From: Alteromonas sp. KC3
GTDB taxonomy: Bacteria > Pseudomonadota > Gammaproteobacteria > Enterobacterales > Alteromonadaceae
Assembly: GCF_016756315.1 (NCBI RefSeq)
Contig: NZ_AP024235.1
Location: 1,984,001-2,048,000 of the forward strand
DNA: 64,000 nucleotides
Direction of reading: 5' to 3'
Shown: positions 7,905 through 15,910 of the stretch, in pieces
Layout: each line of letters starts with the position of its first letter
How positions within the stretch are numbered: position 1 is the stretch's first letter
Program-made: the position numbers and the translations under genes
Notes under the pieces: generated by a model
What the model was told of the DNA's origin: nothing
The model's database searches: none
Seen by the model: only the letters and a program-made list of their open reading frames with translations

Positions 7905-10313
7905 ATGAAGCAAGACCAACGAAAGTACCATACAACATACCTCTCCCGCGCTATTCAAAGTGCACTTCTTATCAGCGTTAGTTTTTGCGCTAGCGCCCAA
8001 CAAGAAACCCCTGACAGCGAAGCTAAAACAGCGGGCGTTGAACGTATTGAAGTAACAGCAAACCGACAATCTCAAGATTTGCAGGAAGTATCGTCTTCTG
8101 TGAGCGCGTTAGGTGCAGATGATATTTTGCGTAACGGCATTGAAAATATTAGTGGTCTTGAAAACGTTGTTCCCGGATTAAGAATAGGCAGCTCAGGTGG
8201 TGAAGTTCGTCCCGCTATGCGTGGTGCTCGTACCAACGAAGTTGGCGTGGCCGGTACAGGTATTGCTGAACAAGTTGTTGGTATTTTCCAAGATGGTATT
8301 TATGTGCCAACGACCACAGGTGGCTTAGGGGCTTACGTTGATATTGAGCGCATTGAAGTACTGCGCGGGCCGCAGGGAACGCTGTATGGAAGAAATACAT
8401 TTGCAGGTAGTATCAACGTTATCTCAAAGCAGCCTGAACTTGGCTATACCAGTGGTTCTGTGAAACTTACTCATGGTAGCTATGACCGTTCGGCCTATGA
8501 AGCTATTTTAAACTTGCCGCTAAGTGATAAAGCTGCTACGCGCTTTGTCATGAGTCACGACCGTCATGACGGCATGATCGAAAACCATTTCTTGCCGGGC
8601 TCGTCAGACGATTTACGCGAAAAGAACCAATTCTACTTACGTAACACGACTAAATACGAATTCTCAGACGATGTTACTGCATTGCTTCGCCTTGATTACA
8701 GTAAGAAAGACGCAAACTCAGAAGCGATTTGGGGTTACCAACAAATTGCGGGTTATCAAATTTCTGAAACCTCACCGGGGTCGGGCGTTTACAACCCTAT
8801 TGCTACGGTAACACCTGGCCACATTTATCAGCCTGCTGATGCTGAGCGAGATGATGAAGGCCCATACGATGTATACAGAAATGCGGTGTCTTTCGATAAC
8901 CAAGAAGCATGGTCGGCAACCTTGACACTTGACTGGGCGATGGACTGGGCAAACGCAAAGTGGACCACCAATTATTCTGAACTGTCAGGCGAGCAATTCT
9001 ACGATAACGACTATAGCGATGGTGGCTTAGACTTTGTTGGTGGCTTTGGACGTCAGGACGATCAAAAAGCGTTTTCTACCGAACTACAGTTGTCATCTGT
9101 TGAAAGCGATAGCCCGTTTTCTTGGATAGCAGGCGTTTATTTGTTCTCGCAAGAAGCGGATTGGGAATGGCTGTGGCGTGAGGATACAACCGGAAACGGT
9201 GAGCCAGATTCTATTACGGTTCCTTCGTGGGGAAATCCAAATCACGACCCGCATGAAGTCGACTCTGTAGCCGTATTTGGCCAAGCTCGTTATCAACTTA
9301 ACGACAGCAACCGCTTATTGGTTGGCCTTCGCTACAACAAAGACGAGAAGACATTTACAGGCGATTCAATTCCCGATTGGGACGACTCAGCGGTATTGTG
9401 GAAGTTAGCTTATGAGCTAGATGTTGCAAAAGACATGATGGTCTATGCCAGTGCAGCAACAGGTTATCGTACTGGTGGTGCTAACGACGCGAGGGTGGTA
9501 GCGCGTGGTGCCGATCCGCTATACGACAATGAAGAAGTTATTTCTTACGAAATTGGCCTGAAGAGCTTTTTATTCGATAACACCGTTCGGTTTAACGTTT
9601 CTGCTTTTGCAAACCAATACGATGACGTGAAAGCGCAGCTGTTTGCAGTATCGTGTAACGACACAACAACTGACTTAACCGTGGCACAGTGCGTTTCTAC
9701 TGGCGTTAGTACAACCTTTGAATACTATGAAAACGGTGGTCAGGTTGATACCTACGGGTTAGAAGCTGATTTGGAATGGCGCCCACTAAGCGAGTTAACG
9801 TTAAATGCAACCTTGGCGCTTCTTAACGCCGAGTTCGCTGACGACTTTGCGGTAGGTAATTCTCAACTTCAGCCATTACTTGGGTTAGGCAATGTTGATG
9901 GTCGTCAGGATATAAACGATCCAAATAGCCAGTTTAGCTTTGCGGGTTACTCTCCAGCTATGTCACCAGATTATACGCTGGGTCTAAGCGCAAGGTATGA
10001 GTACTCATTGCCAAATGGCGGTTACTTAACGCCTTATCTTCATGTGAACTTTGTTGATGATCACTACGCGTTTGATATCAATATTCCTGAAACAAAAGTA
10101 GATGCTCACGCCATGGTAACGGCTCGCATCTCTTGGGAAGTAAATGAAAACTTAAACGTCGATTTCTTTGCAAATAACCTGACGGATGAAGAAGTGCTTA
10201 CTCGTGCAGTGGTTCAGTCTCAAGTGCTTAATGGGCTGCCTATTAACTCCATTCAGGCAAACTGGAATAACCCGCGTACATATGGCGTAAGCTTACAGTA
10301 CAAGTTCGACTAA
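7905..10313 (+). CDS. TonB-dependent outer-membrane receptor
   Basis: 802 aa. A signal peptide (about 1-32, ending CASAQ) is followed by a TonB-box-like 'VERIEVTANR' near 46-55, a plug domain to about residue 170 with 'RGPQGTLYGRNTFAGSINVISKQP', and a beta barrel ending in 'TYGVSLQYKFD'. Such receptors bring scarce or bulky substrates across the outer membrane with energy from TonB-ExbBD. The lack of a siderophore gene and the company of a sodium symporter and NTF2-like genes suggest an organic carbon substrate rather than iron; this is inference. An operator-like site overlaps its promoter and a terminator follows. Confidence 0.93.
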   Translation: MKQDQRKYHTTYLSRAIQSALLISVSFCASAQQETPDSEAKTAGVERIEVTANRQSQDLQEVSSSVSALGADDILRNGIENISGLENVVPGLRIGSSGGEVRPAMRGARTNEVGVAGTGIAEQVVGIFQDGIYVPTTTGGLGAYVDIERIEVLRGPQGTLYGRNTFAGSINVISKQPELGYTSGSVKLTHGSYDRSAYEAILNLPLSDKAATRFVMSHDRHDGMIENHFLPGSSDDLREKNQFYLRNTTKYEFSDDVTALLRLDYSKKDANSEAIWGYQQIAGYQISETSPGSGVYNPIATVTPGHIYQPADAERDDEGPYDVYRNAVSFDNQEAWSATLTLDWAMDWANAKWTTNYSELSGEQFYDNDYSDGGLDFVGGFGRQDDQKAFSTELQLSSVESDSPFSWIAGVYLFSQEADWEWLWREDTTGNGEPDSITVPSWGNPNHDPHEVDSVAVFGQARYQLNDSNRLLVGLRYNKDEKTFTGDSIPDWDDSAVLWKLAYELDVAKDMMVYASAATGYRTGGANDARVVARGADPLYDNEEVISYEIGLKSFLFDNTVRFNVSAFANQYDDVKAQLFAVSCNDTTTDLTVAQCVSTGVSTTFEYYENGGQVDTYGLEADLEWRPLSELTLNATLALLNAEFADDFAVGNSQLQPLLGLGNVDGRQDINDPNSQFSFAGYSPAMSPDYTLGLSARYEYSLPNGGYLTPYLHVNFVDDHYAFDINIPETKVDAHAMVTARISWEVNENLNVDFFANNLTDEEVLTRAVVQSQVLNGLPINSIQANWNNPRTYGVSLQYKFD

Positions 10314-10349
10314 CACGTGTAGCGCAGTGCGCTATTTTAAACGCTGAAC

Positions 10350-10388
10350 AAACTGGGCAATCACTAGGGTGATGAGCCCAGTTTTGGT
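10350..10388 (+). terminator. Terminator after the TonB receptor gene
   Basis: AAACTGGGC (10350-10358) pairs with GCCCAGTTT (10376-10384), followed by further T. An inner ATCAC/GTGAT stem extends it. Confidence 0.75.
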
Positions 10389-10496
10389 TCTTAGCGCTGA
10401 ATATCTACTTTACGCTCTGTTTCAAAACCCTAATTACGCATTCTTTTAACAGAGCTTTTAATATGCAGTACTCAACACTTTTTTGGGAGATATGAG

Positions 10497-11024
10497 ATGA
10501 AAGGTTCACGTCCAGAACAAGGTATTCTTACAAAAGACAACGACTTGTCAAAAACGCAGGAAACCATTGATACCATTGACGCTATGGTCGATGGATTAAA
10601 TGATCATGATATCGACAATATGGGCCGTTTCTTCAGCGAGAACTTTCGCTGGATGGGCAATGCAGGTTGCGGTTTCAAACAAGGGTTAAAAGAGTTTCAA
10701 GACAACTGGCAGCGACCGTTTCAGGCTGCGTTTTCTGATAAAGTTTGTATAGATGAAGCTCGCGTCACACAAGGTGAGTGGTGCGCTGCGTTTGGTCGCC
10801 AAGAAGCGGTTCACACTGGGACCTTTATGGGAATAGAGCCTACTGGTAAAAAAGTCGAAATTCGCTATATGGATTTTTGGAAAGTGGTAGACGGTAAAAT
10901 TGTAGATAACTGGGTTAACGTTGACTTTCCCTACATTATGCAGCAGCTAGGTGTAGATCCGTTCAACGGGCACGGGTGGGAAAACCGTGATTCAGGAAAA
11001 ATGCCAGTGCAAAACGGTCAATAG
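10497..11024 (+). CDS. NTF2-like / SnoaL-type protein
   Basis: 175 aa, a single NTF2-like domain from about 20 to 155. It starts with 'DTIDAMVDGLNDHDIDNMGRFF', continues 'FRWMGNAGCGFKQGLKEFQ', and ends 'GKIVDNWVNVDFPYIMQQLGVD'. This is the ester-cyclase/SnoaL pattern and is homologous to the second domain of the 332-aa protein at 6360. A GGGAGAT ribosome site precedes the ATG. It has its own gap of about 180 bases after the receptor terminator, so it may have its own promoter, but I see no copy of the palindrome there. Specific reaction unknown. Confidence 0.78.
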   Translation: MKGSRPEQGILTKDNDLSKTQETIDTIDAMVDGLNDHDIDNMGRFFSENFRWMGNAGCGFKQGLKEFQDNWQRPFQAAFSDKVCIDEARVTQGEWCAAFGRQEAVHTGTFMGIEPTGKKVEIRYMDFWKVVDGKIVDNWVNVDFPYIMQQLGVDPFNGHGWENRDSGKMPVQNGQ

Positions 11025-11497
11025 CACCTTTCAATAGTAAGCCGGGAAGCTTAGGAAAATAAAAACACCACCTTTGTAAATTACTGTTTCGACTAAAATC
11101 CAGCGGTCCATCGTTTACTACTATTTAATACAGGAGATAAGCGATGGTCTTTGATCGGGTATGGTTAAAAATGCAGGGTTTGCTACAACCACTGGAGAAA
11201 TAGGTGCGTTGGAACGATTGAGCATACAAGTATGTACAAAGCTTCCGCCCGCAGAGTGCCGGTAAGGTACAAATGTTCTTATTTACAAAGACATGCGAAA
11301 CCACTGTGAAACGCCACCGATGATTTGTAAAACAAAATTAGCAGACGCACCGTGTATTTGGTGTATTGCTGTACAAAAACTTACAAAATTAAGCGGTATC
11401 AGTGCCTTGGTTTTAGACCTAAACGCCATAGTTGTGACTATAATAACGTTGTTTAACGCGCTATAGGTTTGCGCGTGATGATAAATAAGGAAGTCGT
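11025..11497. other. Intergenic stretch with a possible 19-residue ORF
   Basis: 473 bases with no convincing larger gene. An ATG at 11144 directly after AGGAGATAAGCG opens a 19-codon frame (MVFDRVWLKMQGLLQPLEK) that stops at 11203. It could be a small peptide, a leader, or the remnant of a decayed gene. The rest shows no repeat or RNA signature I recognise. Confidence 0.4.
11144..11203 (+). CDS. Possible small ORF (19 aa)
   Basis: It has a good ribosome site (AGGAG, 8-9 bases before the ATG) and an amphipathic sequence, but is very short and has no recognised family. It may be chance or a remnant. Confidence 0.25.
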   Translation: MVFDRVWLKMQGLLQPLEK

Positions 11498-11671
11498 ATG
11501 AAAGCGCTTGGTCGTCTTGCACTTATATTGGTTTTGTTGTTTGCTGCATTATTCTTCTACAGCATGGGGATGAAGTCGGGTGCGTTTCTGTTCATTTTGC
11601 TTGGTTTCTTGTGCGAAGCTGGGTTTTGGTTGGGAATATTTCCACTTAAGCGAAACAAAACGAGTTCATAG
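11498..11671 (+). CDS. Small membrane protein, 57 aa
   Basis: ATG at 11498 after AAGGAAGT. The 57-residue product has two hydrophobic spans, about 6-21 and 29-48, separated by 'YSMGMKSG', and a basic tail 'LKRNKTSS'. This gives a clear two-span inner-membrane hairpin. Hydrophobicity, ribosome site and the tight fit before the DUF1801 gene (38 bases) support a real gene. The family is not recognised. Confidence 0.6.
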   Translation: MKALGRLALILVLLFAALFFYSMGMKSGAFLFILLGFLCEAGFWLGIFPLKRNKTSS

Positions 11672-11709
11672 CAAAGTACCTTTCCCAATTTCACAATGTG
11701 GGGTGATAT

Positions 11710-12045
11710 ATGACAGTGAATGAGTATATGCAGGGCCTTGTGGAACGCCGTCGTCAAAAGGTTCAGTTGCTGTCTGACCTTATTCTCTCGCTCTATCCCA
11801 ATGCAGAAGTTTCAATGAAGTATAAAATGCCTACGTTCTCTATAGACGCTGGCTGGGTGGCGATTGCCAATCAAAAAAATTACGTATCGCTATATACTTG
11901 CTCTGCGCAGCACCTAGAACAATTTAAGCAATGTTACCCTATGATCAAAACAGGTACAGGTTGCATCAACTTCAAAGATAAGGATGATTTGCCGATTGAC
12001 GCGTTAAAGCAGGTCATAACAAGTGCAATGGATTTCGGCCACTAA
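11710..12045 (+). CDS. DUF1801 (YdhG-like) domain protein
   Basis: 111 aa, a whole DUF1801/YdhG-like domain. 'YMQGLVERRRQKVQLLSDLILSLYPNAEVSMKYKMPTFS' is followed by 'WVAIANQKNYVSLYTC' and 'GTGCINFKDKDDLPIDALKQVI', the usual order in this family. Some relatives are called iron chaperones by homology to frataxin-like proteins, but the function is unproven. The start follows GGGGTGAT. It lies 38 bases after the small membrane protein and may share its transcript. Cytoplasmic. Confidence 0.8.
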   Translation: MTVNEYMQGLVERRRQKVQLLSDLILSLYPNAEVSMKYKMPTFSIDAGWVAIANQKNYVSLYTCSAQHLEQFKQCYPMIKTGTGCINFKDKDDLPIDALKQVITSAMDFGH

Positions 12046-12221
12046 CGGTGCATGTTTATCAACTTAAACGCGCTACAGATCTTTGAGGTGATGATAAGAC
12101 AAATACAAATATCGATGTGGTGATTAGTTCCGAAGTCGATTAAAGTATAAATAATACGCACAAAACAAGATCATGTAGAAGCGTCAGATTTATAAAATTC
12201 ATAAAAAAGGAAGCGATATCA

Positions 12222-12581
12222 ATGGAAGAAAAAATGTATTGGGGAATGACGAGTCGTACTTACTGCACGGTAATTCACCTTAGCCAGCTAACGAGCTTTA
12301 TTATTCCAGGGCTTGGGCTCATCTTACCTATTGTCCTGTGGATTGCGAATAAAGATCAGGATGAGGCAATAAATCAACACGGCAGAGTTACCGCAAATTG
12401 GCTTTTGAGTTTACTTGTTTACTCTGTGATTTGTACGGTACTTGCTTTTATTCTTATCGGCTTTATCGGCTTTGCTATTTTAGGTTTACTCAACCTTATT
12501 TTTGCTATTGTTGCAGCGATGAAAGCGAACAACGGTGAATTGTGGCCATACCCTTTAAGCATTCAGTTTTTCAAGGGCTGA
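12222..12581 (+). CDS. DUF4870 membrane protein
   Basis: 119 aa with the DUF4870 pattern: 'CTVIHLSQLTSFIIPGLGLILPIVLWIANKDQDEAINQHGRVTANWLLSLLVY', then two more hydrophobic spans with many glycines. Three to four membrane segments are predicted. Function unknown in the family. Two starts are possible, 12222 (AAGGAAG about 10 bases before) or ATG 12234 (GGAAG 5 bases before); I keep the first. A GC-rich stem follows the gene. Confidence 0.8.
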   Translation: MEEKMYWGMTSRTYCTVIHLSQLTSFIIPGLGLILPIVLWIANKDQDEAINQHGRVTANWLLSLLVYSVICTVLAFILIGFIGFAILGLLNLIFAIVAAMKANNGELWPYPLSIQFFKG

Positions 12582-12599
12582 TAGAAATAACAACAGTAA

Positions 12600-12626
12600 G
12601 ATGCCTGAGGTGTTAAATCAGGCATC
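12600..12626 (+). terminator. Stem after the DUF4870 gene
   Basis: GATGCCTGA (12600-12608) pairs with TCAGGCATC (12618-12626). There is no T tract, so it could act with Rho or only as a 3' stem. Confidence 0.45.
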
Positions 12627-12659
12627 GGTCTATGTACTTGGAAACGGTTTGGGGATAAC

Positions 12660-13241
12660 GTGAATATCGGTATTTTTATCTATGATAAGGCTGAAGTGCT
12701 AGATATTGGTGGACCGTTTGAAGTATTCAGCGTTGCTAAGCGGTTGGTTGAAGAAACGTGGAATATCTTTACCATATCTGATGCTAAACATACGATTTAT
12801 GCGCGTGGAAACCTGCCGATAGTGCCACATTATTCTATATCCAATCACCCACCACTCGACATCTTGTGCGTAGTGGGAGGTGAACATTTTGCGATGTTAG
12901 ATAATGAACGTGTTCTGAGGTGGCTTAGGCATTGCAACGATACAACCTCAATCACCTGCAGTGTCTGTACCGGCGCGTTTATACTCGCCGCTGCCGATGT
13001 TTATAAAGCTATGCCGGTCACCACACATTGGGAAGATCAAGAGTCGCTACAGACAATGTTCCCACAGCTTGATGTTGTAAGAGACAAGCGCTGGGTACAT
13101 CACGGTAAATATATTTCTTCAGGTGGCATTTCGGCAGGGATAGATATGAGTCTTTATGTGGTCTCAACGTTGAGTGGTCTTGATGCTGCTAGGGCCGTGG
13201 CTCGACAAATGGAATATGATTGGCATTACTTAGGTGAGTAA
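12660..13241 (+). CDS. DJ-1/PfpI family protein
   Basis: 193 aa beginning at a GTG that follows GGGGATAAC. It is a single DJ-1/PfpI domain of the GATase1-like fold. The nucleophile elbow is 'CSVCTGAF' with Cys103, and an early Glu/Asp-rich 'EVLDIGGPFEVFSVA' is typical of isonitrile-hydratase-like and GlxA-like members. It has no DNA-binding domain, unlike the GlxA-type regulator later in the window. It may be a hydrolase, glyoxalase or isonitrile hydratase; sequence alone does not decide. Its last 16 bases overlap the convergent solute-binding protein gene. Confidence 0.82.
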   Translation: MNIGIFIYDKAEVLDIGGPFEVFSVAKRLVEETWNIFTISDAKHTIYARGNLPIVPHYSISNHPPLDILCVVGGEHFAMLDNERVLRWLRHCNDTTSITCSVCTGAFILAAADVYKAMPVTTHWEDQESLQTMFPQLDVVRDKRWVHHGKYISSGGISAGIDMSLYVVSTLSGLDAARAVARQMEYDWHYLGE

Positions 13242-13987
13242 CGTGTATTATTGATATGCCGTTTAAGAGATTCCTCGTACAAGTCCTGCGCTAAAAACTC
13301 CCTTATGTAGTTATTGAGCACATTTCTCGCTTCAACCTGAGACGGATGCATTATTAATCTTGCCGCCACAACACTTGTTGGAGTCTCAGAGCGGTGAAAC
13401 GGTATCCCTTTAAACATATCTTGTAGCTGCAATGCCCTCATATTTTTCACATTTAGCTCGGCAGCGTCACATCTTCCAAGTAACACCATTTTAAGCATGG
13501 TCTCATGGTTAGACGAATCGATTCGAACAAGGTTTCCTTCATCAAACCAAGGTTGAAGGCCGGGGTAGTGAAACCCTCGTCTTGTGCATATTCGAGCGTG
13601 GGTGTGAGCGTTTGCCCCAAAACCTGTTGGCAAAGGTTTGTGGGAATAAAGGTAGCTTTTATGTAAAAAAATGGGGTCAGTCGCAATAAAACGCTCGGGT
13701 TCATCTAACCATTCAAGGCTTGAATAAAACATATCTAGCTGACCTTCAGCAACAAACGTTTCACTTCTGCTTCTATGAGAGTCAACATAAGCCACTTCTA
13801 TCGCATTGTCATTTTCTGCGGTGGTCAAAATGTCGGGAATCACTCCTACGTAGTGCTTTTGGGCAGCGTCGAAGTACAAATGTGGGGGAGTACCTGGCGA
13901 ATTAATGGCAAGTGTAAGTTTGATGGGGGTAGCGTATGCTTTAACGCTCGCTAAATAAACTGCGATGATTAACAAGAAGCGAATCAT
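13226..13987 (-). CDS. Periplasmic solute-binding protein, family 3-like (orphan)
   Basis: 253 aa with a signal peptide (about 1-19, cut after AYA). The mature part fits the bacterial family-3 periplasmic binding fold: 'LTLAINSPGTPPHLYFDAAQKHYVGVIPDILTTAENDN', a first lobe, 'RCDAAELNVKNMRAL' in the hinge region, and a final helical lobe. No ABC permease or ATPase gene is adjacent. Such orphan proteins occur often in marine gammaproteobacteria and may serve a distant transporter or act as sensors. The 3' end overlaps the DJ-1/PfpI gene, which is convergent. Confidence 0.75.
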   Translation of the reverse strand: MIRFLLIIAVYLASVKAYATPIKLTLAINSPGTPPHLYFDAAQKHYVGVIPDILTTAENDNAIEVAYVDSHRSRSETFVAEGQLDMFYSSLEWLDEPERFIATDPIFLHKSYLYSHKPLPTGFGANAHTHARICTRRGFHYPGLQPWFDEGNLVRIDSSNHETMLKMVLLGRCDAAELNVKNMRALQLQDMFKGIPFHRSETPTSVVAARLIMHPSQVEARNVLNNYIREFLAQDLYEESLKRHINNTRYSPK

Positions 13988-14211
13988 ACTTAAAACCTCT
14001 ACTAGCAGTACTTCACCTTATTTTAAAGAGTGACAAAGCCACTACCTCAAATGGCGAAGAAATGAGCCAGAGTACAACACATTTATCATATCTCCTGATA
14101 TTAGCTCAACAGTGTACTTTAAAATGACTTAGCTGGCATGGCTTGCGTTATTAGCAATTAGGATGAATTTGAATTTAGTAATAACGCAATACAATGTCAT
14201 CAAAATATTGC

Positions 14212-14709
14212 TTATCGAGCTTTAGATGCACAACACTGCTTGAATTTTCTGTTGCTGCCGCATGGGCAAGGTAAGTTACGCCCCAACTTTACTTTGCCAC
14301 AGTCATCATGCAATAGGCCATCATGATAGCGCCACAGTCCGTCTTCTTTGACAAAGTTGGATGTTTCATGCAGCTGATATACATGTTTATTCTCAAAATA
14401 ATAGGCAGTGAATTCCACCGTGTCTTGCGTCAGCGTCAAACGTTCAGACTCTAACTGTAATTGTGATGATTTATTGATTACAAGGGCAAACCATGTAGCA
14501 CCCGTTGCGCTATCCGCCAGTTCATTAACGCTAAGGTTGTTTCGTTTTTCTTCGGTGTAGGTATTTAATACATAGTCGAACTTATTAAGCGCGTAAGCGG
14601 TGAAACGTGAGCGCATTAGTTGTTCTGCAAAAGCAGGCGTTACAGAGCCTGATAAAAAAGGTTCGCAACAATTCTTAAAAGAATTAGAAGAGCAGCAAAA
14701 GCAGCGCAT
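14212..14709 (-). CDS. ychJ: YchJ-family protein with two SEC-C motifs
   Basis: 165 aa. A Cys-rich zinc-binding motif at the N terminus ('CFCCSSNSFKNCC') and a second SEC-C motif at the C terminus ('LPCPCGSNRKFKQCC') flank an NTF2-like central region ('RSRFTAYALNKFDYVLNTY'). This is the YchJ (UPF0225) architecture and length. SEC-C motifs bind zinc and occur in SecA and other proteins; the cellular role of YchJ is not known. Monocistronic by spacing. Confidence 0.88.
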   Translation of the reverse strand: MRCFCCSSNSFKNCCEPFLSGSVTPAFAEQLMRSRFTAYALNKFDYVLNTYTEEKRNNLSVNELADSATGATWFALVINKSSQLQLESERLTLTQDTVEFTAYYFENKHVYQLHETSNFVKEDGLWRYHDGLLHDDCGKVKLGRNLPCPCGSNRKFKQCCASKAR

Positions 14710-14855
14710 AGGAAAGGCCGTTAAAATCTTAAATTAGCGAGCCATTATATATCCGATACGTAGCCGTTTCAGTAATTTTCCTTAGCAACAAGATTAAATA
14801 GGCACAAAAGCACCACCATATCTACAATGAACGAGTTGCTTAGTAAATGATGAGA

Positions 14856-15254
14856 CTACCAAGGTCCTACGGCCAGGTTTTGTTGCTCGTTAGAACTGTC
14901 TACACGCACGTTAACCAAACTCACAGAGTAAAGCTCACACAGTTTCCTAATCATTTCACTGTCGGTGGGTTGTAAATCAAGATCGATGTTTTCTACATAC
15001 AGTGTTTTACATTGGCCACCTGTTATTAGCTTGCTTATCCATTCAGGCATTTTTTCTCTATCTGGTTTTTGAATGCGAATTGCATGATCAACATCCTTTG
15101 AAAATGAGACTGAACTAGCAAGCAAATAATTCCAGCCCTTTGGATTGTTACTTCTGCCTTCTCCAGGAAAACCTTCGAAGGGAAGAGGAAGTTGTACAAC
15201 ATTTGAAACAGAAGTACGCAACATGTTGAAACGAGAAACTGATGAAATATTCAT
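14856..15254 (-). CDS. SulA-like SOS cell-division inhibitor (predicted)
   Basis: 132 aa, cytoplasmic. The segment from about 42 to 118 matches the plan of SulA: a hydrophobic strand after 'GWNYLLASSV', a basic stretch 'RIQKPDREKMPEWISKLI', 'GGQCKTLYVENIDLDLQPTDSEMIRKLCELY', and a strand 'SVSLVNVRV'. In SulA these parts bind FtsZ and block septation during DNA damage. Identity is low and this is recognition by pattern. Support comes from the upstream LexA-type box that overlaps a good -10 element. Start chosen after AGGAAGAG. The C terminus 'NLAVGPW' is unlike typical SulA. Confidence 0.55.
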   Translation of the reverse strand: MNISSVSRFNMLRTSVSNVVQLPLPFEGFPGEGRSNNPKGWNYLLASSVSFSKDVDHAIRIQKPDREKMPEWISKLITGGQCKTLYVENIDLDLQPTDSEMIRKLCELYSVSLVNVRVDSSNEQQNLAVGPW

Positions 15255-15297
15255 AACTCTTCCTAATAAAATCTAGTTAGCTGTTTTTATGTACAGT

Positions 15298-15338
15298 GTG
15301 TATGTGTATACAGTAGTTTTAATTAGTATGGTTTGCAA
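15298..15338 (-). promoter_or_regulatory. LexA-type box and promoter of the SulA-like gene
   Basis: On the minus strand, TTGCAA (15333-15338) is followed after 17 bases by TACTGT (15310-15315), a fair sigma-70 promoter. Its -10 overlaps CTGTATACACATACAC (15298-15313), which matches the LexA consensus CTGT-N8-ACAG except for the last base. Confidence 0.65.
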
Positions 15339-15478
15339 GTGTTAAGTTGTATTTTTTTTGCTCAAACCGAACGTTTGATCATAAGTGTTTATAATTTATG
15401 GATATTTACTGTGACTAGAAACGGTATGTTTGGTATAACTCGCACAATAATGTTAGTGCTAGGTACTGGGGAGGACTG

Positions 15479-15910
15479 GTGGCTGGTTTATCAAGCTTAG
15501 GGTATGTGGGACTATTTTTGTCAGCGTTTTTAGCGGCAACAATATTACCGTTAAGCTCAGAAGTGGTACTTGGTACGCTTTATTCTTCCGGGCTATCGGC
15601 GCTTAATTTACTTATAGTTGCGTCGCTGGGTAATGTGCTTGGCTCTTTGGTTAATTATGTGTTGGGGCTAAAATACGGAAAGGTAATAGCCATTAAATGG
15701 TTACGGATAAAAGAAAGTACTTTTGAGCGCGCGAGCGATATCTATATGAAGTGGGGGAAATGGAGCCTGTTATTAGCGTGGGTCCCAGTTATCGGAGACC
15801 CAATCACTTTGGTTGCAGGCACACTACGAACGCATTTTGTATTTTTTCTTTTTTGCGTTGCCTTTTGTAAGACCGCGCGTTATGCCGTACTGCTATATAT
15901 TTTAAGCTAA
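15479..15910 (+). CDS. yqaA: YqaA-family inner-membrane protein
   Basis: 143 aa, starting at GTG after GGGGAGGACTG. It is a small DedA/SNARE-associated-like protein of the YqaA type. 'SAFLAATILPLSSEVVLGTLYSSG' is the typical re-entrant loop, followed by 'ASLGNVLGSLVNYVLGLKYG' and 'WGKWSLLLAWVPVIGDPITLVAGTLRTHF'. Four hydrophobic stretches are seen. DedA-superfamily members include lipid scramblases or flippases and help maintain the envelope; the YqaA role is not settled. Its end overlaps the convergent msrQ by 9 bases. Confidence 0.88.
   Translation: MAGLSSLGYVGLFLSAFLAATILPLSSEVVLGTLYSSGLSALNLLIVASLGNVLGSLVNYVLGLKYGKVIAIKWLRIKESTFERASDIYMKWGKWSLLLAWVPVIGDPITLVAGTLRTHFVFFLFCVAFCKTARYAVLLYILS

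Noticed and set aside
11283..11522. Minus-strand 79-aa ORF in the gap after the SnoaL-type gene
   Set aside because: No ribosome site or known family; part of it overlaps the plus-strand small membrane protein.
12121..12150. Another copy of the cluster operator (TTCCGAAGTCGATT)
   Set aside because: Only one half-site matches; the second arm and central spacing do not.
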